This document shows positions 52,314 to 60,068 of a stretch of 64,000 nucleotides of DNA, in pieces. The DNA is from Sphingomonas montana (GTDB lineage: Bacteria > Pseudomonadota > Alphaproteobacteria > Sphingomonadales > Sphingomonadaceae). The translations under genes and the position numbers were made by a program. Location: assembly GCF_001956315.1 (NCBI RefSeq), contig NZ_MOLY01000046.1, positions 124,001 through 188,000 on the forward strand. Reading direction: 5' to 3'. Below the pieces are notes generated by a model. It was not told the DNA's origin. It ran no database searches and worked only from the letters and a program-made list of their open reading frames with translations. Position 1 is the stretch's first letter. Each line of letters begins with the position of its first letter.

Positions 52314-53477
52314 ATGCTGTCGACCACCGAACTCTGGTATCGCGCCAAGAAGCTGTTCGCGCTGTACCCCGGGGTCCGCGCGCCGGTTTCGGGGCGGTTC
52401 CTGGCCGATCATTATGCGCGGCGGCAGCGGGCGCGGGGGCCGTTGCGCGCGGCGCTGGACGCGGTGACGGGGATCGGCTTTCACGCGTGGATCCCGTTCC
52501 GCGCGCGCGCCGTGCAGGGCAAGTACGCGATGGATGCGGCATGGCGGGTGCGGACCACCGCGATCGCGCATGCCGCGTTCGCCGACCCGAACGACATCGC
52601 GCTGTTCCGCATCGACGATGCCGCACAGCTGGACGGCTATATCCGGCGGTTCGAGGATGCCGACCTGAACCGCCATATCAATCCGCGCGCCTGGGGCCGC
52701 GAATGCGTACTGGCCGACAAGATCGCCTTCTACCGGCGGTGCGCGGCGCATGGGTTGCGGCACCCGGCCGTGGTCGCGACGATCGTGGATGGTCATGTCG
52801 ACGTGCTGGCATCGCCGGCCGGACAGGCGTTGCTGCTGAAACCGGCGCGGGGCGAGGGCGGTGCCGGCGTGGCGCGGGTCGACGGCGCGCCCGACGATCC
52901 GGTGGCACTGGCCGGCTGGGTGGCCGCGCGGTTCGGCAGGCGGCGGCATGGCTGGCTGGTGCAGCACCGGATCGTGCCGCACCCGACGCTCGTCCCGTTC
53001 GCGCTGGGTGCGTTGCCGACCGCGCGGATGACGACGATCCTGGACGAACAGGGCGTGCCGGAACTGGTGAGCGCGGTGCTGCGCGTTCCGTCCGACCCCG
53101 CCGCCGTGGTCGATAACATGAAGGCGGGCGGGCTGCTCAGTCCGATCGATCTTGCGGACGGGACCCTGGGCATTGCGTGCAAGGGCTATGGCGGGGGCGA
53201 TTTCCGGACGCATCCGGTGACGGGCGCGACGATCCCCGGGCTGTGCCTGCCCGACTGGGCGGCGGCGCGGGCGCTGGTCGCGGCGGCGCATGGCGGCGCG
53301 TTCGGCGATTATGCGATGGTCGGATGGGACGTGGGTTTCGCGCCCGACGGCCCCGTCCTGATCGAGGGGAACGGCAAGCCGGGCGTGCTGATGCCGCAGC
53401 GCGCGGCGCGGCAGGGGCTGGGCGTAGGGCGCTACGGCGTGCTGCTTGCGCATCATCTTGCGCGAGATTGTCACTGA
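52314..53477 (+). CDS. Sugar-transfer-associated ATP-grasp-like protein
   Basis: A 387-residue protein starting at ATG 52314. Features of the ATPgrasp_ST (PF14397-like) family include the Lys-containing LLLKPARGEGGAGV (ATP lid), WLVQHRIVPHP and the metal-binding end VGWDVGFAPDGPVLIEGN (Asp, Glu, Asn). The N-terminal part (about residues 1-100) is basic and unrecognised. Such proteins are proposed to ligate a carboxylic acid to an amine on a glycoconjugate or sugar precursor. The substrate is unknown. It is followed 42 bp later by a second ATP-grasp gene. Confidence 0.82.
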   Translation: MLSTTELWYRAKKLFALYPGVRAPVSGRFLADHYARRQRARGPLRAALDAVTGIGFHAWIPFRARAVQGKYAMDAAWRVRTTAIAHAAFADPNDIALFRIDDAAQLDGYIRRFEDADLNRHINPRAWGRECVLADKIAFYRRCAAHGLRHPAVVATIVDGHVDVLASPAGQALLLKPARGEGGAGVARVDGAPDDPVALAGWVAARFGRRRHGWLVQHRIVPHPTLVPFALGALPTARMTTILDEQGVPELVSAVLRVPSDPAAVVDNMKAGGLLSPIDLADGTLGIACKGYGGGDFRTHPVTGATIPGLCLPDWAAARALVAAAHGGAFGDYAMVGWDVGFAPDGPVLIEGNGKPGVLMPQRAARQGLGVGRYGVLLAHHLARDCH

Positions 53478-53519
53478 CCTGCCCGAAAAGTTTCGCACGA
53501 TTTGCCTAATTCCCCGGCC

Positions 53520-54608
53520 ATGAACCAGCGCCTGATCGATGCCCGCCCGTCCACCATAACCGGCAAGGCGAAGAAGTGGCTACGCCTGCTCTACATCGCC
53601 AAGCACGCCCTGTCGGAGGGGCAGGCCGACGCGCAGGACGGCACGCACGCGACCTATCATGCCGAGATTCGCGACGTCCTGCGCGGGATCGGGCTGAACC
53701 TGATGGTGGCGGACCGGTACGAGATACTGTTCGACCGGCCGGACGTGGACTTCGTCTTTCCGCTGCTCAATCGCGGCGGCTTCCTCAATTCGGAGATGAT
53801 GCTGCCGTTGCTGTGCAACCGGCTGCGGCTGCCCTATCTGGGCGGCAGCCCGATCATCCGCGGCCTGTCCGACGACAAGCATCTGACCAAGACGGTCGCG
53901 CGGGCACGCGGGCTGGCGATGGCGGACTGGGCGATCTACCGCCGGCTGACGCCCATCGATCCGGCGCGCTGCCCGCGGGCCGACCGCTATGTCATCAAGC
54001 CGAACGCATCGTCGGCAAGCTGGGGCATCCGATCCGCCTATGACTGGGCCGGGGTGCGCGATGCCGTCGCCGCGATCCACGGCGAAGGGCATGACGCGAT
54101 CGTCGAACCGTTCATCACCGGCCACGACATCGAAGTGTCGGTCATCACGGTCGGCGGCAAGCCGGTGCTGCTGCCCGTCATGATCGTGGAACAGGCCGAT
54201 CCGGCGGTGCTGCGCAGCTATGCCGAGAAACGCGATCTGGCCGGCGGCGTGCAATCCTATGCGATCCAGCCGTTCAACGATCATGCCCGGCTGGCGGAGA
54301 TCGAGGCGGCGACGCGCGCGCTGATGCCCGAGTTCATGCCGTTCGATTATGGCCGGTTCGAATTTCGGATCGATGCGGGGACGGGGCAGATCCGGTTCAT
54401 GGAAACCAACCTCAACTGCAACCTGTGGTCGCGCAAGACGATCGCGATGGCGGCGCGGCTGGGCGGGTGGAGCCATGCCGAACTGATCGAGACGATCGTC
54501 GCGGAAAGCCTGGAACGCCACGGACTGATCGATCGTGCGAAGACCAGACCGGTCCCGGCCTGGCAGATCGCGGCCGCCGCCAAGACGCCCGCCTTCGCCG
54601 GTTCGTGA
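53520..54608 (+). CDS. D-alanine-D-alanine-ligase-like ATP-grasp enzyme
   Basis: A 362-residue protein from ATG 53520; TTG at 53502 is possible. A Ddl-like order is visible: DVDFVFPLLNRGGFLNSEMM near residue 80, YLGGSPIIRGLSDDKHLTK, YVIKPNASSASWGI with the ATP Lys, IVEPFITGHDIEVSV, and the metal/ATP end FRIDAGTGQIRFMETNLNCN. The active-site tail differs from housekeeping Ddl (no INTLPG), so it probably joins a different amino acid or small acid to an amine. Its stop overlaps the next start by 1 bp. Confidence 0.85.
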   Translation: MNQRLIDARPSTITGKAKKWLRLLYIAKHALSEGQADAQDGTHATYHAEIRDVLRGIGLNLMVADRYEILFDRPDVDFVFPLLNRGGFLNSEMMLPLLCNRLRLPYLGGSPIIRGLSDDKHLTKTVARARGLAMADWAIYRRLTPIDPARCPRADRYVIKPNASSASWGIRSAYDWAGVRDAVAAIHGEGHDAIVEPFITGHDIEVSVITVGGKPVLLPVMIVEQADPAVLRSYAEKRDLAGGVQSYAIQPFNDHARLAEIEAATRALMPEFMPFDYGRFEFRIDAGTGQIRFMETNLNCNLWSRKTIAMAARLGGWSHAELIETIVAESLERHGLIDRAKTRPVPAWQIAAAAKTPAFAGS

Positions 54609-55474
54609 TGCTTTCCGCGAATGATCCGACCACGGCCATCGTCATGGCGGGGCGGCGGGAGGGGAGCATCGACCCGCTTGCCGCGGCCGCCGGGCTGGCC
54701 GACAAGTGCCTGGTGCCCGTCGCCGGACGGCCGATGATCGACCATGTGATCGCGGCGCTGGGCGATACGCCGACGATCGGGCGGATCATCGTGTCGATCA
54801 ACGATCCGGCGTTGCTGGATGCGGTGCCGGCCGCGCGCGCGCTGATCGATGCCGGCCGGCTGGTCGCGGTGCGGGCGCGGCACAATCTGGTCGACAGCCT
54901 GTTCGCGGCAATCGAGGGGCAGGCGTTCCCGGTGCTGGTGACGACCGCGGACAATGTGCTGCTGACGCCCGGTGCCATCGCGACGATCGGTGCAGCGGGC
55001 ATGGCGGCGGGCGAGACGTCCGTCGCGGTCGCCTTTACGCGCCGTGCGTCGGTGCTGGCAGCGCATCCGGACGGCCAGCGGCGCTTCTACCGGTTTCGCG
55101 ACGACAGCTATTCCAACTGCAACGCCTATTGGATCGGGAGCCCGGCGGCGCTGGCGGTGGCGGAGGTGTTCCGGTCCGGCGGGCAGTTCGCGAAGCATCC
55201 GATCCGCATTTTCCGCGCGCTCGGGTTCTACAATCTGATCGCCTTCCGGTTCGGGCTCGGCACGATCGACGGGGCGTTCGGGCGCTTTTCGCGGCGCTTC
55301 GGCTTTCCGATCCGCCCCGTCATCCTGGACGACGGCGCGGTGGCGATCGATGTGGACAATGCGCGCACGCTCGGGGTGGCGGAGGCGATCTTTGCGACGC
55401 GCACGGGCGGGGCAGGGATGGCATCGACGCCAGTTCAACCCGCCGATCGCGAGAGTCGCCAGGCGGGGCTGTAA
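54608..55474 (+). CDS. Nucleotidyltransferase (NTP_transf_3/MobA-like)
   Basis: A 288-residue GT-A-fold protein. The N-terminal nucleotide loop is TAIVMAGRREGSIDPLAAAAGL, with KCLVPVAGRPMIDHVIAAL and the metal Asp in VTTADNVLLTPG. It would activate a sugar, alcohol or acid as an NDP/NMP derivative. The last 20 residues (TPVQPADRESRQAGL) read into a palindromic repeat, suggesting its 3' end was overwritten or lengthened by the repeat. It completes a run with the two ATP-grasp genes. Confidence 0.82.
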   Translation: MLSANDPTTAIVMAGRREGSIDPLAAAAGLADKCLVPVAGRPMIDHVIAALGDTPTIGRIIVSINDPALLDAVPAARALIDAGRLVAVRARHNLVDSLFAAIEGQAFPVLVTTADNVLLTPGAIATIGAAGMAAGETSVAVAFTRRASVLAAHPDGQRRFYRFRDDSYSNCNAYWIGSPAALAVAEVFRSGGQFAKHPIRIFRALGFYNLIAFRFGLGTIDGAFGRFSRRFGFPIRPVILDDGAVAIDVDNARTLGVAEAIFATRTGGAGMASTPVQPADRESRQAGL

Positions 55475-55477
55475 GCT

Positions 55478-55526
55478 TCTCGACTACGCTCGAAGGCTCC
55501 CTCGACTGCGCTTGGGATGGACGGGG
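55478..55526. repeat. Intergenic palindromic repeat, family A (partial)
   Basis: CTCGACTACGCTCGAAGGCTCCCTCGACTGCGCTTGGGATGG matches the arm units of the copies at 38194 and 63560 (key: CTCGACTxCGCT). It starts within 4 bp of the nucleotidyltransferase stop. Confidence 0.6.
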
Positions 55527-55554
55527 TGTGCAGCGGCGGAGTCCGTCAGCCGAT

Positions 55555-55616
55555 CCGTTTGGTTGGAGCCTGTCGAGAACTCGGCGCGGGGTTCTCGGCA
55601 GGTTCTAACCAAACCG
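55555..55616. repeat. Intergenic palindromic repeat, family B
   Basis: Diverged copy of the inverted repeat at 45859. The left arm contains GAGCCTGTCGAGAAC and the right arm GTTCTCGGCAGGTTC, flanking a 10-bp centre. It lies between the convergent nucleotidyltransferase and molybdoenzyme genes. Confidence 0.75.
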
Positions 55617-55652
55617 GGCGGGAGGCGCGGATCTACCGGATCACAGGTCGGG

Positions 55653-56429
55653 TCAGATGCCGGCATACCATTCGTAATCGTTGGTATCCTCCCACAGCCC
55701 GCCCTTGCCGCCGTAGCTGGTGGCGAGCGTGGCGACGGCCTCGATCCGGGTGATGTATTTCGCCTGCTTGTAGCCCAGTTGCCGCTCGACGCGGAGCCGC
55801 AGCGGGGCGCCGTTGCCGACCGGCAGCATCCGTCCGTTCAGCGCCCAGGCCAGGATTGTCTGCGGATGCAGCGCGTCGATCATGTCGATCGATTCATAAT
55901 ATGGGCGCGCGCCATACAGGTCGGCGCAGTGGAAGATGAGGTAGCGCGCGGTGTTGCGCACGCCCGCCGCGTCCAGCAGCAGCTTCAGAGGGGTGCCGGT
56001 CCAGCGGCCGATCGCGCTCCAGCCCTCGACGCAATCGTGGCGCGTCGTCTGCTCACGCACCGGCATCGCCCCCAATTGCGCCAGCGAGAGCGAGAGCGGT
56101 CGTGCGACCATGCCGTCCACCGCCAGCCGCCAGTCCGCGAAGCCGCCCGCCAGCCACGCGGCATAGTCCGGCGTGCCGGGCATCCGCGTGCCGTTCGACC
56201 GGAATATCGGGCTGATATCGCCGCCGTCATATTCGCGGGCGAGCGCGGTGCGGTCCGACACCAGCCGCTGCGCGCCCATCGTCACGCGTTCGCCCAGCCG
56301 CAACGTTTCGCGGAAGGCGGGCGACTGGTCCAGCCGGTCGCAGCCGGGCAGCAGCAGGCCCGCCCCGGCCAGCCCCGCGCCGGCGATCAGGCTGCGCCGG
56401 GTGAGTGGTGATTTGGTCGGGATGGTCAT
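55653..56429 (-). CDS. Exported molybdopterin-dependent oxidoreductase, sulfite-oxidase fold
   Basis: A 258-residue protein with a twin-arginine signal (TRRSLIAGAG, residues 10-19) and a possible lipobox-like LLPGC just after. The molybdenum-ligating Cys133 is in TRHDCVEGWSAIGRWTG, the SUOX-fold signature shared with YedY/MsrP. It acts in the periplasm, folded with cofactor before Tat export. The 4-bp overlap with the cytochrome b gene upstream suggests they form one complex feeding or drawing electrons at the membrane. Confidence 0.9.
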   Translation of the reverse strand: MTIPTKSPLTRRSLIAGAGLAGAGLLLPGCDRLDQSPAFRETLRLGERVTMGAQRLVSDRTALAREYDGGDISPIFRSNGTRMPGTPDYAAWLAGGFADWRLAVDGMVARPLSLSLAQLGAMPVREQTTRHDCVEGWSAIGRWTGTPLKLLLDAAGVRNTARYLIFHCADLYGARPYYESIDMIDALHPQTILAWALNGRMLPVGNGAPLRLRVERQLGYKQAKYITRIEAVATLATSYGGKGGLWEDTNDYEWYAGI

Positions 56430-57283
56430 GCCACTTCCTCCGCCTTGGCGTCCGCGCGTTCGGCCGGCAGCCTGAACCGGCCGGTCACCATCGATCGTAT
56501 CTCGTTATACGGGCCGGCCAGCACGACCATCAGCAGGTGGACGACGATGAACGCGGCCAGCAGAACCATCGCGATGAAGTGCAGCGACCGCGCCGACTGC
56601 CGCCCGCCGAACAGATCGAGCAGCCACGGCCACGCCGCATTCATCGCCGGCGACATGGCGAGGCCGGTAAGGACGAGCAATGGCAACAGGCCGAACACGA
56701 CGCCGGAATAGGAGAGTTTCTGAAGGATGTTGTATTTCAGCGCGGCCTGCCCCGCCGGAAAGCGCAGCCGGGCATGGTTGCGGATATCGGCCCAGACATG
56801 GCGGGGCGCAAGTTCGGTCCGCATCGGCAGCAGCGCGCGGGCATGGCCGCCGACGACGCTCCACAGCCAGAACAGCAGCCCGGGCACCACCAGCAGCCAG
56901 GCGAAGAACAGGTGCCAGCGGCGGGCGGCGGACAGGCTGTACGCGGTCGGGATCGTCGCCCAGCCAGGGAAGGCGCGGCGTTGCACCACGCCTTCGCCGT
57001 TCCGCCAATAGCCCAGCACGCCGGTGGTCGGCACGCGGACGGAGCCGAGCTGGAGATAGCCGGCGTCGGCGGTCGACCCGATTTCCAGCCAGGCGGCATC
57101 GGTGTTGGCGCCGGACTGCCCCCAGTACAGCCGGCCGTGCGCGTTGAAGATCATCAGCCCGCTCATGAGCATGACGATCACGACGACCGCGTTGATCCAG
57201 TGCCAGACGCGCACCGGCCAGCCATGCCTTTTCACGAGCGGTCGCCCGTCCGTCACACTGTCCGTCCTGATGCGCGTCGCCAT
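56426..57283 (-). CDS. Cytochrome b561/b-type haem membrane subunit
   Basis: A 285-residue protein from the ATG at 57283. Four or five transmembrane helices (about residues 27-47, 118-145, 183-210, 235-260) carry His ligand candidates: HGWPVRVWHWINAV, RRWHLFFAW and SARSLHFIAMVLLAAFIVVHL. This matches the Ni,Fe-hydrogenase/formate-dehydrogenase-like cytochrome b family. It probably links the molybdoenzyme to quinone. Confidence 0.9.
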   Translation of the reverse strand: MATRIRTDSVTDGRPLVKRHGWPVRVWHWINAVVVIVMLMSGLMIFNAHGRLYWGQSGANTDAAWLEIGSTADAGYLQLGSVRVPTTGVLGYWRNGEGVVQRRAFPGWATIPTAYSLSAARRWHLFFAWLLVVPGLLFWLWSVVGGHARALLPMRTELAPRHVWADIRNHARLRFPAGQAALKYNILQKLSYSGVVFGLLPLLVLTGLAMSPAMNAAWPWLLDLFGGRQSARSLHFIAMVLLAAFIVVHLLMVVLAGPYNEIRSMVTGRFRLPAERADAKAEEVA

Positions 57284-57444
57284 GCCCGTCTCCTGCCCGA
57301 CCCATGATACGGGACCGCGGCGCAAAGGGTTACAGCTTTCCTGCACGGCCGTTCCGCTTGTGCGCGGTCCGGTCCGGTGTGATAGCGTTCGCAGAAGCCG
57401 GCGCATGACCGGTGGCGTGGCCGGAGTGCCACCGGGCGGGGTTC

Positions 57445-58794
57445 ATGATTGGGGGGATGATGGCACGCTGGCTGGACAGCCTTGGGGAAACGGCATCGGG
57501 CGTGCTCGCGCCGCACGGGCCGGCCATCCGGACGGCTGCGCACGGCTATACGCCCGGCGACTACAGCATCCATTTCTTCCTGCAACTGGCAGTGATCCTG
57601 CTGATGTGCCGGGTGGTCGGGTGGCTGGGCAAACGGCTGCTCGGCCAGCCGCAGGTGGTGGGCGAGATGATCGCCGGGGTCCTGCTGGGGCCGTCGCTGC
57701 TCGGGCTGGTCGCCCCCGGATTGCAGGCCGCGATCTTTCCCGATGCGACACGGAACATCTTGTATGTCGGGGCGCAGCTCGGCGTCGGGCTGTACATGTT
57801 CCTGGTCGGCACGACGCTGCGGCTCGACCATTTCCGGGCGAAGGCACGGAGTGCGCTGACCGTATCGATGGCGGGCATCGTCGTGCCGTTCGTGGTGGCC
57901 GCGCTGATCGTGCCGTTGCTGATCGGCGTGCCGGGGCTGTTCGCGAACGGGATCAGCCAGCTGAACGCGACGCTGTTCCTGGGGGCCTGCATCGCGCTGA
58001 CCGCCTTCCCCATGCTGGCACGGATCATCAACGAACGCGGCCTTGCGGGGACGTCGCTGGGCACGCTGTCGCTGACCGCGGGGGCGTTCGACGACGCCTG
58101 TTCCTGGTGCGTGCTGGCGATCGTGCTGTCGACGTTCGGGGGCGGGCCGGGGGTGGCGATCCTGGCGATCGGCGGCGGGTTGATCTGGGCGGCGTTCGTG
58201 CTGATCGCGGGGCCACGCCTGCTCGCGCCGCTGGGCCGGATGGTGGAACGCGACGGCGAATTGACGCAGCGGAACCTGGCGCTGGTGCTGATCGCCTTCT
58301 GCACATCGGCGTTCCTGATGGACGTGGTCGGCATCCATGCCATCTTCGGCGGGTTCGTGCTGGGGGCGGCGATGCCACGCGGGTTGCTGGCGGTGGAGAT
58401 CAAGCGCAAGCTGGAACCGCTCACGGTTGTCCTGCTGCTGCCGCTGTTCTTCACCTATTCGGGGCTGAACACGCGGATGGACATGGTCAATTCCGGGTCG
58501 CTGCTGCTGATCGCGACCGGCATCCTGTTCGCATCGATCCTGGCGAAGGGCGGTGCCTGCTACTTGGCCGCGCGGCTGTCGGGAGAGGACAACCGGACCG
58601 CACTTGGCATCGGCGCGCTGATGAATTCGCGCGGCTTGATGGAACTCATCATCATCAATATCGGCCTGCAGAAGGGGATCATCGGGCCGACGCTGTTCGC
58701 GATGCTGGTGCTGATGGCGATCGTCACGACGATGATGACCAGTCCGCTGCTGCACCTGTTCTACGACGAGAAACCGCTGCCCGCCGGTCGATAG
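57445..58794 (+). CDS. CPA2-family cation:proton antiporter
   Basis: A 449-residue membrane protein with about 12 transmembrane segments. Motifs include GEMIAGVLLGPSLLG, CIALTAFPMLARIINE, the ion-binding AGAFDDACSW (Asp pair) and LGIGALMNSRGLMELI. No cytosolic RCK/TrkA-N domain follows, so this is the transporter core only. It exchanges Na+ or K+ for H+. The start at 57445 has GGGCGGGG upstream; ATGs at 57457 and 57460 are alternatives. Confidence 0.92.
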   Translation: MIGGMMARWLDSLGETASGVLAPHGPAIRTAAHGYTPGDYSIHFFLQLAVILLMCRVVGWLGKRLLGQPQVVGEMIAGVLLGPSLLGLVAPGLQAAIFPDATRNILYVGAQLGVGLYMFLVGTTLRLDHFRAKARSALTVSMAGIVVPFVVAALIVPLLIGVPGLFANGISQLNATLFLGACIALTAFPMLARIINERGLAGTSLGTLSLTAGAFDDACSWCVLAIVLSTFGGGPGVAILAIGGGLIWAAFVLIAGPRLLAPLGRMVERDGELTQRNLALVLIAFCTSAFLMDVVGIHAIFGGFVLGAAMPRGLLAVEIKRKLEPLTVVLLLPLFFTYSGLNTRMDMVNSGSLLLIATGILFASILAKGGACYLAARLSGEDNRTALGIGALMNSRGLMELIIINIGLQKGIIGPTLFAMLVLMAIVTTMMTSPLLHLFYDEKPLPAGR

Positions 58795-58872
58795 CGCTAT
58801 CATGCCAGCCTGCCGTACCGTCCCGCACCGGGTTCCGCTTGCCGCGACGGCGGTTTCCGCTAGGTTCCAGGG

Positions 58873-59958
58873 ATGAGCCCAGACGGATCCGGAAAGGCGC
58901 GGTCTTCACGCCGTACGGGCGGCGCCCCGACCATCAGCGACGTCGCCCGCCGGGCGGGCGTGTCGCCGATGACGGTGTCGCGCGTCATCAACGGCGTGAA
59001 CAACGTCCGGCTGGTAACGCGGGACGAGGTGAACAAGGCGATCGCGGCGCTGAACTATGCGCCCAACCCCGCCGCGCGCAGCCTGGCCGGGGCGGGCCAG
59101 ACGCGGATCGGCCTGCTCTACAGCAATCCCAGCGCCGGGTATCTGAGCGAGTTCCTGCTGGGCAGCCTGGACCAGGCCGCGCGCAGCGACGTGCAGATCA
59201 TCGTCGAGAAGTGCGAACTGGGCGATCACGAGATCGAGGTGACGCGCCACCTGATCGACGGCGGGATCGACGGCATCATCCTGCCGCCGCCGCTGTGCGA
59301 GACCGCCGCGATCCTTGACCTGCTGGCCGCGGCGGGGGTGCCGACCGTATCGGTGGCGAGCGGGTTGCCGGCCGAGGCGATGCTGGCGATCCGGATCGAC
59401 GATCGGGAAGCGGCGCTGACCATGGGCCGGCACATATTGGCGCTGGGCCACCGCCGGATCGGGTTCATCGCCGGCAACCCCAATCTGTCCGCCAGCGCAC
59501 GCCGGCTGGAGGGATATTCGGCCGCGTTGCAGGAAAGCGGGATCGCGATCGACGACGGGCTGATCGCGCAGGGGCTCTACACCTATCGGTCCGGGCTGGA
59601 CGCGGCGGAACAGCTGCTCGACCGGGGCGATCCGCCGACCGCGATCTTCGCGTCGAACGACGACATGGCCGCGGCCACGGTGGCGGTGGCGCATCGGCGC
59701 GGACTGGACGTGCCGGGCGACCTGACGGTCTGCGGTTTCGACGATACGACGCTGTCGACTGCGATCTGGCCCGAACTGACGACGATCCATCAGCCGATCG
59801 CCGACATGTCGCGCGCCGCCGTCGAACTGCTGGTGTCCACCATCCGCCGGCCGCGCGGCACGGATGGGCCCGACCGACACCGCCTGCTCGACTATACGCT
59901 GATCCGGCGGCAGTCAGATGCCCCGCCACGCCGGAGGCCGCGCGACCGCGCATCGTGA
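58873..59958 (+). CDS. LacI-family transcriptional regulator
   Basis: A 361-residue protein. The HTH at residues 18-40 (PTISDVARRAGVSPMTVSRVI) and hinge (NPAARSLAGAG) are followed by a full sugar-binding periplasmic-type effector domain: IGLLYSNPSAGY, ALGHRRIGFIAGNP, FASNDDMAAATV and VCGFDDTTLSTAIWPELT. It lies 110 bp upstream of the sugar-acid dehydratase gene, with an operator just before that gene, so it probably represses the dehydratase-transporter unit. Confidence 0.93.
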   Translation: MSPDGSGKARSSRRTGGAPTISDVARRAGVSPMTVSRVINGVNNVRLVTRDEVNKAIAALNYAPNPAARSLAGAGQTRIGLLYSNPSAGYLSEFLLGSLDQAARSDVQIIVEKCELGDHEIEVTRHLIDGGIDGIILPPPLCETAAILDLLAAAGVPTVSVASGLPAEAMLAIRIDDREAALTMGRHILALGHRRIGFIAGNPNLSASARRLEGYSAALQESGIAIDDGLIAQGLYTYRSGLDAAEQLLDRGDPPTAIFASNDDMAAATVAVAHRRGLDVPGDLTVCGFDDTTLSTAIWPELTTIHQPIADMSRAAVELLVSTIRRPRGTDGPDRHRLLDYTLIRRQSDAPPRRRPRDRAS

Positions 59959-60003
59959 CGACGGTTCGGACGCGCGCGTGCCGCTTGACGATGGACCGCT
60001 ATC

Positions 60004-60017
60004 TGTTAGCGATATCA
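60004..60017. promoter_or_regulatory. LacI-type operator upstream of the sugar-acid dehydratase
   Basis: TGTTAGCGATATCA fits the dyad TGnTAnCGnTAnCA, with the central CG typical of LacI-family sites. The outer TG/CA, TA/TA and central CG pairs are conserved. It lies 52 bp before the dehydratase start and 46 bp after the LacI gene stop. Confidence 0.6.
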
Positions 60018-60068
60018 GGAAGATGGTGCGCCTGACATTCGGGCGATGCCGGGCGGGAGAGCAGCAGC

